This document shows positions 12,383 to 24,406 of a DNA stretch of 64,000 bases, in pieces. A program made the position numbers and the translations under genes. Positions within the stretch are counted from its first letter, which is position 1; every line of letters begins with the position of its first letter. This DNA comes from Camillea tinctor (lineage: Eukaryota > Ascomycota > Sordariomycetes > Xylariales > Xylariaceae), in NCBI GenBank assembly GCA_022578605.1, contig MU394162.1, positions 1 to 64,000 of the forward strand, written 5' to 3'. Below the pieces are notes generated by a model. That model made no database searches, was not told the DNA's origin, and worked only from the letters and a program-made list of their open reading frames with translations.

Positions 12383-13130
12383 GATGATTGTATGAGTTGA
12401 GGGGGGGTACTCGTCGAAAGAAGCGAAGATCAATTTAAAAAGGAAAGGTAGCAAGACGGGCGCGAGATGGATGGGGCGAGATAAAAAGCAGACGAATGAC
12501 AAGGTCTGGCTATGTATTATTACGGGGTTGATGCGGCGGATCTTATCGGAAATGGATTTGTTGTTGAGGGTTGGCGGTAAAGAGAAAGAGGCCTCGGAGC
12601 AAAGAGGCACAAAGAGGTAGAGAGAGAGGGACGAGGGACGAGGGACGATGCGAGTTTGTAATGTTGAAAGTGGACACCCGGGTTGAAGGTGAATAGGCGA
12701 AAAAGGGATTAAGTTCTTCTTGTTGTCGAGGGGTTGTGAAGGAGGTTCAAAAAATAAAAGTTAAAAAAATAGTGAATGCCTGGAGGGCGGGTTTGAGTGA
12801 TGTAGTAGGTAGTAAGTAAGTGGTGTAGGTAAGTGGTAGTAGGTAATGTAGCGTAGGTAGCGTGGGTAATGAAGCCTGTTTAAAATGGATGTTCAGTGGC
12901 TGAGCGATTGTGGGTGGTGCAACACGTCAGGTACCTACATACCTAACCTAGGTAAGTACTAAGTATTGTCGTAGTCTCATAAAGCCCGTCAGCCCGTGGT
13001 CAAGTACGTATGTACCTTTAAAGTGCAGCTGGTAACAATGACCACCTGGTATCTCCCACGTTCCCACTCTTTCAAGTCAGGCTGCGGACCCACCAGACTA
13101 CACTTTGAAGGGTGTCTTTATATTTCCCTC
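12383..13130. promoter_or_regulatory. Rab5 upstream region
   Basis: The 5' flank of the Rab5 gene (minus strand). It has purine-rich GAGGGAC iterations just upstream (around 12,620-12,650) and a dense run of GTAGGTA/ACCTAGGTA words between 12,800 and 12,965. No gene recognised; promoter function is inferred from position only. Confidence 0.4.
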
Positions 13131-14560
13131 TTTATACCTATTTGGGTATGTTAGTGTTTTTTATTAAGGGTGTTAGTAACATTTACATATATGGATACGG
13201 GTTTACTTACTGGGCTTAGGACACTTTACCATACAAACTTCTTTAGGGCCTGTGTTTTAACAGCGGGCTTTACTTTTAAATACGTATCTTTTTAAATACT
13301 TGCAGTATTGAAGTTTTATAAAGGCTTATTTTGTGTTAGTTGTGGTATGAAAGATTGAATAACATTATATATGTATTAGATTTGGTGGTTTTAATAGCTT
13401 TAACGGCATAAGTATTTTTAGATATACTGTAAATATAGTAGGAAAGGTGGTACCGGTACTGCATATGTTATTAAGCACTTTGTTTGACTTAGATTTGGGT
13501 TGTATAGTGTATGGTATATGGTGTATGGTATATAGTGTACGGGTGGTTGGCTTTAATGGCATTGGTACTTTTAGTATTATAAAAAATTAGCTGAAAATGA
13601 GGTACTTATGCCGGACATATTACATACTAATATAGGTAGCTAAATGCTTTTGTACTTGCAATTGTTGCTATTGTAATGATGGTTTTTTCGATGACTTTAA
13701 GGGCTTTGGTACATTTAGCAACGCTGCGAGGGCTACTGTAAACGTTGTATATATGCCGAAAATGGTATTTAGTACTTTATGGCTTTTGGGTTATATGGTG
13801 TACGTGTGGTTGGCTTGGCTTTAACGGCATCGGTATTTTTGGAATTATTAAAAATTAGTGAAAAATACGGTACTTATGCCGGACGTGTTACGCACTATAT
13901 TTTTTAATGGGATTTTAAGTGGTTTTTTCGGTTTTAATATATTTAGTAACGTTGTAAGAGCTACTGTAAACGTTGTATATGCGCCGCATATGGTATTTAG
14001 CACTTTGTGGCTTTTAGGTTGTATGGTGTATGGTGTACGTGTGGTTGGCTTGGTGGCTTTGGCAACTTATTGGCTTTAAAGGTATTAGTACTTTTAGTAT
14101 CATTAAAAGTTAGTTGAAAATAAGGTATTAATACTGGAGATGTTAATTACTAGTTTAAATTTAAGTGTACTGGCTAAAATTTATTAGCAACGACGACTTT
14201 AATGGGATTTTAAACTATTAACTTAATGATTTTAAGTATTAAAATATTTATATGTATATAAAATACTATTAAAATGAATAAAATAATACATTTTAATATA
14301 AAAATGCAGTGTATAATGTTAAGTAAATATAGTGATAAATATGGTAATAAATGTAGTGGTAAATGTGGTTGTAAATATGTAAAAATTATGATAAAAATGA
14401 TTTTTTTTTTTTAATATTTCTAATAAAACTAACTAAACTTTAATTATAAGGTTTACTTTATTTAATAACTAAATTACAAAAAAATTTAAAAAAAAAATTT
14501 AAAAAATAACAAACATTGAAAATTATCGTGAAAATAAAAAATTGCAATAAAAATCCACTT
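13130..14560. repeat. AT-rich block with three decayed tandem repeat copies
   Basis: A TA/TG-rich stretch in which one pattern recurs three times. The pattern is a 'GTGGTTGGCTT' box, then a 'GGCATNGGTACTTTTAG'-like box, an ATTA-AAAATTAG box, and a box like ATGCCGGAC.TRTTAC.CACTA. The last box lies at about 13,608-13,629, 13,876-13,897 and 14,133-14,154, so copies are about 260-270 bp apart. Differences are mostly C/T and G/A, as expected of RIP on a tandem duplication. The array grades into nearly pure A/T by 14,160-14,560. Confidence 0.65.
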
Positions 14561-15451
14561 TAAACGCAGACCGTGTGGTTGACTCGCTGGTGATTGCTAT
14601 TTTAACTTAAATTTATATGCTAGTGACAATTGCAATGGGGCGCGCAAGGCACCTTTGTTTGGGAAATATAAAGACTCCCCACTTTGAAATGCAAATGCAG
14701 ATCTCCACAGTATCTCCACTGTGTTAGCGTATATCTAATACTGTCTAGACAGTCTTACCCGGGACCCTACTCCGTACATTACATAAGATCGATCACATGC
14801 CACGTGATTGATTCGATCATGAAGACCTCAAATTCATTAGGTGCACAAGGTTAATATATGTGTATCCACTTATGCCATCTTACCTAACTTACCTAACTTT
14901 TAGTGTAAGAACGAATAAATTGTACACCACCTAGTGCTTCATTACTTACATTACACTACTTCTACACTACTTCTACTTTACTACTAGGTTCCAATACTCT
15001 ACTCCAGTACATTATCTACACTATACTTATTTATATATATACCTATATAAAGATGAATCTGTAATTCTTGGCATGCACCCGTCCTGAGCTTTTCGTCAAA
15101 TGAAGCTTGGCATGACAACGTCCCCTGTCTCGCCCTTGCTGAGTTCTCGACCTACCCTTTACTTTTTTACCATACCCTTAACCTTTATACCATTTGGTTG
15201 GATCCGTAGACCGTGAGGTGGCCTGTAATAAACAGACAAGACTTTTATATACCCACCAATTATCTCTACCTTACTTTTCTACCTGATCTGCCCTACCTCC
15301 CTTAAGGAACTTGAGAAGCTGTTCCTCTTCCTCTACCTCTACCTCTTCCTCTCCTTCTTCTTCTTCTTCTTCTTCCTCCTCCTCCCATCTTTCCACAAAG
15401 GCATGATATGAGTTCGAACCCGATACGACAACCATCGACAGCTTGCCCATC
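14561..15451. promoter_or_regulatory. SAC1 upstream region with pyrimidine tract
   Basis: 5' flank of SAC1. A CTT/CTC-rich tract at about 15,319-15,390 lies roughly 60 bp upstream of the start codon, as is common in fungal promoters and leaders. TA-rich stretches occur near 15,000-15,060. No gene recognised. Confidence 0.45.
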
Positions 15452-17724
15452 ATGACCCTCCCATACCGGGACATCAACCTCCACATCGCCGCCGACTCCT
15501 ACACCTTTACCTCGCCCTCCTCTCCTAATGCGCCCTCTCTTATCGTCGATCGCCCAACCGGCGACGTCAGGCTGAGCGAGGGAGCCTCCCTGCCCAGCAA
15601 GCGCATTTCGCGTGTTTCCAGTATAGCCGGCATCTTGGGTATGATTCGGTTGAGATTAGGTAGGCTTATACCACTAGAGAAGAGCTAGCTAGCGGCATTA
15701 CGAGTAGCTAACTCGACTTAGACAAATACATCATCATCATCACGAAAGCCGAACCCGTCGGTCGCCTTAAGGGGCACATGGTCTACAAGGTTATCTCTAC
15801 CGACTTCCTCCCCATGCGCGAGCGCCAGATCCACGATCCAGATGAGGACCAGTTCTTGTCCCTACTCAAGACCTTTATCATGAACGGACCTATGTACTTC
15901 TCGTACTCCCTAGACCTCACCAACAGCTTCCAGCGACAAGCCTCCGTAGACAACGCCACCCCCCTTTGGATGCGAGCCGACGACCGCTTCTTCTGGAATA
16001 GGTTCGTTCAAACCGACCTGATCGATTTCCGTAGGACGGGCAACCGTTCGCAGCAAGGGCCGCAACCCGGAGCTGACCCCTATATTCTACCCCTTATCTG
16101 GGGTACATTGGAGATCCGGCCCACCACTTTTAAAAACACACCCCTGACCATCGTATTAATCTCCCGGAAGTCGAGATATCGGGCTGGTACCAGATACTTT
16201 ACGAGAGGTATCGATGAAGATGGTCACGCTTCAAATTACAATGAGACAGAACAGATTGTCGTCCTCAATGACACAGGCCGTGGCCTCGGTGGTTTCTCCG
16301 GAAGTGATGACATGCAGAGCGGCAAGCTGGGAGGCTCCGAGGGTCGCGAGACGCAGATCATGTCCTACATCCAGACGCGAGGTAGCGTGCCCGTTTATTG
16401 GGCCGAGATCAACTCCCTCAAATATACCCCTAAACTGCAAGTTCGTGCCATCGAGGCAGCCTTCCCCGCTGCTAAGAAGCACTTTGATGAGCAGATCCGT
16501 ATTTACGGGGACAACTACCTCGTCAACCTGGTGAACCAGAAGGGCCGCGAGAAGCGGATAAAGGATGCCTACGAGCAGATGGTGCAGAAGCTCGTGTCTT
16601 CGCCCTCCGAAAAGACCAAGTCGGACCTCCTGACCGACGAAAAGTTCCACGTCATCGAGCCGTCTTCGTCCAAGCAGGAATACGACCGGTTACATTACGT
16701 CTACTTCGATTTCCACCATGAGACGAAAGGCCTCCAAATGCACCGCGCCATGATGCTCGTGGATAAGCTCCACGATGCTCTGATCGCGCAGCAGTACTTC
16801 CGAGGTGTCGACATGCCGGCCAACGGCGGTCTCGAGACTAGGAACTTCCAGACCAGCGTCGTGCGGACGAACTGCATGGACTCGCTCGATCGCACGAACG
16901 TGGTGCAGAGCATGCTGGCGCGGTGGACACTCGACCGCATGTTCGTTGACCTCGGCCTGCTGCAGAAGGGGGAGACCTTCTCGACAGCCGACCCGGCCTT
17001 TGAATTCCTCTTCCGCAACCTTTGGGCCGATAACGCCGACACCGTGTCCAAGGCCTACTCGGGTACTGGCGCCATGAAGACGGACCTCACCCGTCTTGGC
17101 AAGCGCACCAAGGCCGGTACTTTCCAGGACGGCAAGGTCGCCGTCATGCGTTACTACCTGAATAACTTTCGCGACGGGCCCCGGCAGGACGCCTACGACC
17201 TCTTCCTCGGCACCTATGAGCCCTCAGCCGCCAACGTCGGCGGCTCCCTGATCTTCGCCGACCGCCGCCCCATTCTCATCCAGAGCGTCCCTTATGTTCT
17301 TGCCTTCAGCGTGTTCCTCATCTTCCTCGGCATGTTTTCGAGGCGCGCACCGGGATCGAGCGTACTACCCATGCGCATCTTCCTCCTGTTTTGGATGGTG
17401 GTCGGCGCCTGGTGTCTAAATTTCATACTGAGCAACGGCATGCTATACGTGAGTTATCCCTTCTCTCTTTTCCCCATGTACCGCTCCCGGTTACTGTTCA
17501 TACGGAATATATATATATATATATATCAATACTAATTTTCATGCCCCTTGTAGGTCAACTGGCCAAAGCTCAACCCGCGCCCTTGGGCTACGGAAGGCTA
17601 CCAAGACGCCATTAGCAACGTGCGGAAGGACAAGCTCCTCGGCCCGCTTGTCGCGAGGCACGAGCGTGGTCTCAGCACGGCGAGGTACTTAAATGCCGAG
17701 GAGGGCAAGAAGAGGATTGAATAA
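15452..17724 (+). CDS. SAC1: SAC1-type phosphoinositide phosphatase
   Basis: ER/Golgi membrane phosphatase that removes phosphate from phosphatidylinositol 4-phosphate. Three exons: 15452-15659, 15722-17448 and 17554-17724, giving 701 residues, the usual length for fungal Sac1. The first junction rebuilds GMIRLRL-DKY and the last rebuilds NGMLYVNWPKLNPRPW. The catalytic P-loop CMDSLDRT has its Cys at about residue 454 and its Arg six residues later, intact. Other family stretches are VGRLKGHMVYKV, FIMNGPMYFSYSLDLTN and RGSVPVYWAEIN. Two C-terminal membrane helices lie at about 588-608 (VPYVLAFSVFLIFLGMF) and 619-640 (MRIFLLFWMVVGAWC), followed by a short cytosolic tail. Introns are 62 and 105 bp; the second contains an (AT)n run. 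Confidence 0.95.
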
Positions 17725-18816
17725 GATAAAGGAAAGAAAGAAAGAGGTAGACGATAAGGGAACCCAGGCTGGAAGATGGGGGAAAGAGGGAGAGAGTGCA
17801 ATATAAAAACTAAACTTTTTGAAATATGCATTAAAAACTTATATCTGTATTTGTAAACTTAACACCCTCTATGTATTATTTGTTCGTTTCTTCTTTTTAT
17901 TCTCTTTCTATTACTGTTACTACAGGCGTGTCCTCGCATTTGTAGAGGCTAGGCTAGGGTTTTATTTTTTATGTTGTCTCATATGCATCTTTCTTTCTTT
18001 TTCTGGTCGAAGACTCTTTTTCTTGGTAGGATATATATTTACTTATCTGCTTCAAATAGCCTGCCTCGTTAATTTATAGCTTGTTTGCCCTGCTTCAAGG
18101 CAAGTGAACATCACTTTTTTCTTTCTTTGAAAATATCAGGTTGTGAAAGGCTAGGGTGGAGGAATCGAGATAGCATGGATGGTAGAGGTATATGCTATGA
18201 GAGTAAAAGGTTTCGTAACAGTTCAAGTAGAGCGTCGGGTATAACGTAAGGTAGTTGGCAAATAAGTGATTACCCTCACTTCGATTAATAATATCGTACT
18301 TTTCCGTTGATGTGAGTAGATACTCCGCGGTGGATAGATCAAAAATGAGCTGCTCTAAATCAGTTGTTCAAGACGGAAGCAAGGTCTAGTTAGCATTTCT
18401 CATCTTCCTATTTTCGACCTACATGTCTGTATTCGATGCAAAAAAGAACTGTTTGGTTAGTCCCTCTCTAGTCTGTTCATGTAGCCTGTACATGCTTGCC
18501 TATTCATGCCATGGCGTCCAATGTTTGATTTCCTAAATAGAGCACAAAAGGTGACATCTCCGCTCTAATAAATACGTATATATATGTGTGTGTGTATCTA
18601 CCTTTGGGACATGTCAAATCAACATCATGAACAACTTCTGAGAGGAAACTTGTGATTTTGGATATCACCAGCCTAACAACCTCCCATACCCACGGGGAGC
18701 CTACGCATATATATTTTCACGCACCCCAAAAAATACATCCTAGCCCTTCAAGCAATAAAACCGAAATGATTATTGTAAAAATAAACGAAAAGAAGAACAA
18801 AAAAGAAGAAATTGTG
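17725..18816. other. Intergenic between SAC1 and tRNA-Asp
   Basis: SAC1 3' flank, T-rich between 17,870 and 18,060, with a short TG microsatellite near 18,580. No gene seen. Confidence 0.6.
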
Positions 18817-18888
18817 CTCTCGATCGGGGAATCGAACCCCGGCCACCTGCGTGACAAGCAGGTATCCTGACCACTAGACCAATCGAGA
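18817..18888 (-). tRNA. tRNA-Asp (anticodon GTC)
   Basis: Seventy-two nucleotides on the minus strand fold as a cloverleaf. The 7-bp acceptor stem TCTCGAT/ATCGAGA has a G discriminator. The D-arm region contains TGGTCTAGTGGTCAGG. The anticodon stem CCTGC/GCAGG encloses the loop TTGTCAC with anticodon GTC. The T arm is GGGGTTCGATTCCCC (15 nt, standard GTTCGAT core). There is no intron in the anticodon loop. Confidence 0.95.
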
Positions 18889-20647
18889 ATTTCAGAAAGG
18901 CGAGGTTGCTGCTATGTTATGACGTAATGGAGGGTTATTCTGCTATATGTTGCTAGCCAAGCCTAGTCTACAACTTAGCCCCCTCCCTACAACAACACAG
19001 CACATCTAAACGGTAGGTACGGTAAAGTATAACGGTAGGGAAACCGGCAGCTTTCATAATAAGAAAAATAGTAGATACCAAAATTCTACTAAACTAGCTG
19101 GTTGGCAATGGGTTTGGGAACAGGGCATTGCGCATGCAATTCTATTGATTACCGTTGCACCATGTATCACACCAAGGTAAGATACATAAACCATTGAGCT
19201 GAGCTGAGCTGACTTGCAAAGCCTCCCCTCTCCACCCCTTTTCTTCTTACTGCTCAAGCGCATTGTTGTGGATTACCTAGACTCAAGCAAGTTTATATCG
19301 AGGAGGTGCGTATTTTCAAGATTTAGTAAATGATGAATTCCTAGGACACTAGGAGTGTATTCTAACCTAACCTAGAGATCTTAAGTCAGGGTTTGGAGGC
19401 AAGGGATGGGTTGGGTCTACCACCACACACGCATCTCACATCATACTCAAAGCAGTTGGATAGTAAGGAGCTATATTTATATATATTCAATGAGAACCGA
19501 CTGATCTATCTGTAGTAGTCGGTATATGGGCAATGTAGTTAGGTACAAAGCTAAACCCAATACCTCAGTGAAGCAGATCGATAGGTAACTATTTAAGCGA
19601 GCTATCCTGAATCGACTGTTGATAGAAAGAAGCATATGTAGTATACATACCAGTTAGCTAATCTCCGAAAAGCTCGAGCGAATAAAGTGATAACCTGGCA
19701 GCCTAGTAGGGCCGGTTGAATTCTCATATCTATACAACACAAAGAAAACTAATTTTTGACAATATCCGTAGAGGTTGCTGTAGCCATCCACTCCCTGTTT
19801 CCTTCCTTCCCTCTCTATGGGGAAAGGGAGAAAGTTGAAAGAACAAGATCCTAATGACAACAATAATGATGATGGTGAAAGTTTGACACAGAGAAGACCA
19901 TACTGTACGTATGTAAAGTAGGTGCGTATGTAGGTATGTACGTATTTAAATATGAATTTCCAGCGAAGAAAAAAGATTAATATAAAAAAAAGGGGGGGGA
20001 AAGAGGTACTTCCATCGAAGCCTAGCCTATTTATTTCTATACCCAAATATAATCCATCCCGTTCCCCATCGTCGCTCTCAAGAGCAAAAATACAAACAAC
20101 CAATTCCCTAGTAATAGCAGTAGCGGTAGTATTATTTGCTCCAATGCCAGTGCTTGTTTCTTTCTAGAAAAATAAATGGTTACCCCCCAAGGAGCTTTTT
20201 CTTCCCTCTGTTGACATCAACAAACAGGAGGGAAAAGCTATTACAAGACCCAAGGGGATAGAAGAAGGATAAGAGGCAATTGCATCTTAATAACTAAATT
20301 TCGTAAGAGGAAACAACAAAAATATCTCATTTCGAGCGGTGAATATTAAGGAATCCGACAACGGAGGACAGCAAAACAAGTCCAAGACTGAGAAGAACCG
20401 GGTAGAGAAAAAAATGGTACAAAGTAAAGAAAAAATACATTCGGGTATCATATAAGAAATTCAAACAAGGTAGGAGAGGTTGCTTCGAAAGGACATCATG
20501 TTTTTTCTTGTTCTTGTTTTTTTCCTAGTCCCAGTGCAAAAGGTCCAAGCAACGACGAAATACCAAGCCGTGTCATTTCCATCCAGTACTCTCATCAGAA
20601 GTTAGGCAAAGAAACAACAGACGTAGAGACTGCAGCGGGAGACCCTA
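18889..20647. other. Intergenic, no gene recognised
   Basis: About 1.75 kb between the tRNA and the 3' end of the 1252-residue protein gene. Short A-rich and AGGTATGTA-like stretches near 19,910-19,980. No frame with recognisable content. Confidence 0.55.
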
Positions 20648-23600
20648 CTATAACCAGAGCAGCCACCGCGCCGTCTTCACCACGCCCTTCCCGATTCCCA
20701 GGAAGACCCGCGCGATCATGACCACGAACCAGACGTACCACATGAACCCGACAAGGACCCATTCGACCGCCAGCCAACCGGCCCTGCGCACCCAGCGGAA
20801 CCGCCGGCGCCGGCGCCGCAGCATCTTGTCCATCGTGTCCATAACACTCTTGACCTTGAGCCGTTGCGAGTCGACCACGTCTCGGGTGACTTCATCTGCT
20901 TCGTCCGCTGCGCGCCGCGTCATATCGATAAGCTCTGTAGCGACACGGCCTTGGTAATTGTCGATTTGGCGCGTGAGCGCCGGCACGGTCTCAGACGAGA
21001 ATTTGGACGCCGTCTCTTCGAATGTTTGCACCGAGCGCTCGATACTGTCGGATAGGATACGCGCCGTGGTCGGGTATATCTCGGTCTGTGGTACGCTGAG
21101 ACCGGCTTGCTCGTCTGGAACAAAGCGGCTGATATCTGTCCATGGCAGACCGGTCACTTTGTTGTCTAGTGCAAATAGGGGGTGCGGCTCGTTTGCGCGC
21201 CGTGAGATCTCCATGGCCTTGATGCCGGAACAGAGGATTAGCGTACGGAGACGTGCGATTTCCCGTTTGGAAATTTGGCCGCGCTGTGGCGACGGATTGC
21301 GATCGGAGATCGACCAATGTCTACCCCCAGTGCGTTCCGCGATGGGGTAACTATACTGTAGCCGCTTCGGCATCTGAGAAGAGGATAAAGACATGATATT
21401 ATCAAGCTCTCTAGATGCTTGCCGGGGCCGGGAGCTCCTCCAATCATGGGGACGTGAATCAGCATCCGAAAGATCTGAATCGGCAACGACATAGGATTCG
21501 GTTTGTTCAGGCTCGGACGGTGTGAGAGATGCCCTTCGGATATCGATACGTGGAGGTTTGAGCTGTTCAAACCGGGCCGATCTACTTGGTGGTCGCGATA
21601 TTGAATGCCCAGGACTTTGAAAATCCATCTCTCGTGAGCCTTTCTCACTAAGGTGTGATGTGGGCTTGAACGGGGACAAAACCTCCAGATGCTGCTTCGA
21701 GTAGCGACTTTCACGTTTATGCTTGGAACTAGCCCGAGATGAGTTGTTCGAGTTGTCTGCAATCCGCTTCCTTCCCCGGGTGTGCTCCATTTCAGAATCA
21801 TCACTTGATGAAGCAGACGTGAGGCTTTCTGACTCAGAGTCCTTCTTCCAGAGAAGGTCCGTCACCTTTGAGACTCCGCCACGTATTATGCCGTCTATCT
21901 TTGCGCCCCCTTTGAATATGCTCTTTAGACCGACCTGGTCATCACCTTTAATTTTGATGCTTCCGATACTCCGATGCGTTTTATGACTATCGTCTGTACT
22001 CCTTTGTGCAAGCTTGCGCATAGGACTCTTAGACCTGAGACGTTCAGGAGACTGTGCACCATCTTCAGTCGACGCAGAGAGTCTGGCTGGCTCCCTTGGG
22101 TCGATAGGACTGTCCGCTTTATCTTCTTTCTCATGAGCCCCGAGATCAGCGCGTTCCCGGCTACGGTCTCGAAACATATGCTTAACTTTGGAAAAGGGGT
22201 TCCGAGCTGGAGAGCCAGGCCGACTATCGGGCGGTGATAGGTCCATCCCGATAGTCGGTAGATGGTTGCTACGGCGCCGGCGGAGTTTTGAGTCTGGCGA
22301 TACGGGACGAGAAGAGTCAAAGTCCATCGATGCTCTAAATGTATGAGGAGGGACCTCCAAACTAGCTCTCCCGGAACCAACAGGAGATATTTGTGCCAAT
22401 TTCCCACGGTTAGCTTTATCAAGATTCTCACCAACATCGATGCGCGAGCTTCTACGGCTGTGACCGCCGCCCGCACCTTGCGATACCTGCCCGGGTGTAG
22501 AAAACCCTGCGGGCAATGGCTTGAACGACAACGTATCTCCCTCGGGGGTGGTTTCTTTTTGCTCTCCCAAACTTTCCTTGGCCAAAATATCATTCATCTG
22601 CTTTTCAAGCAACTGTATACCGTTCGCACTAATAGTATTGCTGCGACCTCTCCGCCTCCGATCCGTGTCACTATCCGAGGTATCGGACAACGAACCCCTC
22701 CTAAGTCGAAGGAAGTCATGGTGGCTATGAGTAGAATTATGATGCTTGTGATGCATTCCCCGCAAATCTTGAATCTTCTGCCGAGCACGGTCTCTCGCGC
22801 TGGTGTGGGACATTTCGATGTCCGCTTTCGTAGCTTTGGGGTCCTCAAAATCCATACTAGCTCTATGGTGGTCTACCTCATCCACAGATACCGGCATACT
22901 TAGCGTAGGCTTGAGAGGCTCGCTTATCTGATGTAATGATGGCCTATGGGATACCGGTTTCTGGAAGATTTTCCCGTAGTTGCGGTCTTCGATTAGATAC
23001 TTGTTGTCACCCTGCTCAAGCCAATAGACATCCGCAATCATGTCTGCTGGGTTTAGGCTCCAGTCAATTCTGGACCTTTGAGGCTTTGCTGCTACAGAAC
23101 TTGATCGCGGGAGACTAGAAGCCGAGAGGTGCTGATGATCTTGATCTTCATCTGCCCCAGGAAATCTTGGCAATGGGGGTGACTCAGTCACCGAAGGTGA
23201 AGTAGCTGCAGATGCCGCAGTTTCGTCAATCCAGTCTGTGACCCTAGACACATCACCAAATCCCTGTGCCTCCCCATCAATTATTTTCCGTTCACGAGCA
23301 CGAACCTTCCGGTTGCGAATATATTGTAAAGGGTTATAGGGGCGGCCTAATTCCCGGCGCTGGGAGGTGTGAGCATTTTGAGGCGAACTAGCAGACACAG
23401 GGGATCCTGGGGGACTAGAGGTCGAGGGTCTAGAGCGAAGATCTTGTTTCAAAGGCGGGACAAACTGCAGGAGTCTCCTATATTGTGCCATAAGCTCGAG
23501 GTGCTCCTTCGCCCGCTGAACCCGATTACGGGTCGAGGATGAGATGTGGTAAGTGTAGTTACCCTCATGCTCAAAAGTAGACTGAAAAGGGCTGTTCAGT

Positions 23601-24406
23601 CTGGGACTCGTTACATTCCTCGGTGACAGCCCTAGTGCAATTTCCGGTTTAGGGGTAAGCACGCTTGAGGTCCGTCTTTGCTGTTGGAGGTGCTGCCTAA
23701 GGCCACCTCCACCCGGGCTGCCAGGAAGAGGAGTGAGACGTGGGGGGGCGGGATTCGAAATGTTCCTCCTAGAGAACGACTGCCTAGATTCGCTCAGGCT
23801 GAGAGCCATGTTCACGATTTGGGTTGAGTCCATATCAAGCGGCGCGGAAGTTGGCCTCATAGACAAGGCGATGGAAGCGGATTTGCCCCCCTGACTATAC
23901 CGTCTCTCATCGCGATAATTAGGACCCGGATGAGATGACAGCTGCCCACTGCCCGAGTCGGCCATACCCTGTGACTCGATGCCGAGCCCAACATCGGGGT
24001 CGCCCCCCAAGGCCGATCGGTCGAATGCGTTGAAAGGGCTCTTCCCCCTTCGACTGCTCTCAGGCGCGAGAGACCGTCTTCGTGCCCCATCTCGACTTGC
24101 CGGGTTGGACTTGGAACCGCCATCAACTATATTGTTCAGCAGAAAACCACCGCTCTGTCGCGGCTTATACGATCGACGACGTCGCTGTCCATCATTTTGA
24201 GAGTCTCTGGTCCCATGCTCTAGGGTGGGCGGGTTCGAAGTCAGATCGTCAGGGTCATGGGGAGGGTAGTTCGCGATGGTGCTCGACTCTCCCGTCTCGT
24301 AGCTGCCGTAGCTCTTGGAGGATCTAGACGTGGAGGCTCGGGGGAGGTGTTGGGTATTTCCGAAGTTTGAAGGTGGATTATGTTCATTGTTGACCATGGC
24401 GCTCAT
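20648..24406 (-). CDS. Large disordered protein with C-terminal membrane anchor (possibly Mtc4-related)
   Basis: A single 1252-codon frame without introns. Most of it is Ser/Pro/Arg-rich and probably disordered, with many SP/TP and basic patches. Islands of apparent conservation are a segment around residues 280-320 beginning YTYHISSSTRNRVQRAKEHL, then NPLQYIRNRKVRARERK, then DWSLNPADMIADVYWLEQGD followed by KYLIEDRNYGKIF. The C-terminus has a helical region and, after a run of Arg (RRRRRRFRWVRRAGW), one long or two short hydrophobic helices (LAVEWVLVGFMWYVWFVVMI), ending WLLWL. The layout suggests a cytosolic protein anchored by its tail. The island pattern reminds me of fungal proteins grouped with yeast Mtc4, but that is from memory and weak. 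The ATG used is the first in frame; another lies three codons later. Confidence 0.85.
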   Translation of the reverse strand: MSAMVNNEHNPPSNFGNTQHLPRASTSRSSKSYGSYETGESSTIANYPPHDPDDLTSNPPTLEHGTRDSQNDGQRRRRSYKPRQSGGFLLNNIVDGGSKSNPASRDGARRRSLAPESSRRGKSPFNAFDRSALGGDPDVGLGIESQGMADSGSGQLSSHPGPNYRDERRYSQGGKSASIALSMRPTSAPLDMDSTQIVNMALSLSESRQSFSRRNISNPAPPRLTPLPGSPGGGGLRQHLQQQRRTSSVLTPKPEIALGLSPRNVTSPRLNSPFQSTFEHEGNYTYHISSSTRNRVQRAKEHLELMAQYRRLLQFVPPLKQDLRSRPSTSSPPGSPVSASSPQNAHTSQRRELGRPYNPLQYIRNRKVRARERKIIDGEAQGFGDVSRVTDWIDETAASAATSPSVTESPPLPRFPGADEDQDHQHLSASSLPRSSSVAAKPQRSRIDWSLNPADMIADVYWLEQGDNKYLIEDRNYGKIFQKPVSHRPSLHQISEPLKPTLSMPVSVDEVDHHRASMDFEDPKATKADIEMSHTSARDRARQKIQDLRGMHHKHHNSTHSHHDFLRLRRGSLSDTSDSDTDRRRRGRSNTISANGIQLLEKQMNDILAKESLGEQKETTPEGDTLSFKPLPAGFSTPGQVSQGAGGGHSRRSSRIDVGENLDKANRGKLAQISPVGSGRASLEVPPHTFRASMDFDSSRPVSPDSKLRRRRSNHLPTIGMDLSPPDSRPGSPARNPFSKVKHMFRDRSRERADLGAHEKEDKADSPIDPREPARLSASTEDGAQSPERLRSKSPMRKLAQRSTDDSHKTHRSIGSIKIKGDDQVGLKSIFKGGAKIDGIIRGGVSKVTDLLWKKDSESESLTSASSSDDSEMEHTRGRKRIADNSNNSSRASSKHKRESRYSKQHLEVLSPFKPTSHLSEKGSREMDFQSPGHSISRPPSRSARFEQLKPPRIDIRRASLTPSEPEQTESYVVADSDLSDADSRPHDWRSSRPRQASRELDNIMSLSSSQMPKRLQYSYPIAERTGGRHWSISDRNPSPQRGQISKREIARLRTLILCSGIKAMEISRRANEPHPLFALDNKVTGLPWTDISRFVPDEQAGLSVPQTEIYPTTARILSDSIERSVQTFEETASKFSSETVPALTRQIDNYQGRVATELIDMTRRAADEADEVTRDVVDSQRLKVKSVMDTMDKMLRRRRRRFRWVRRAGWLAVEWVLVGFMWYVWFVVMIARVFLGIGKGVVKTARWLLWL

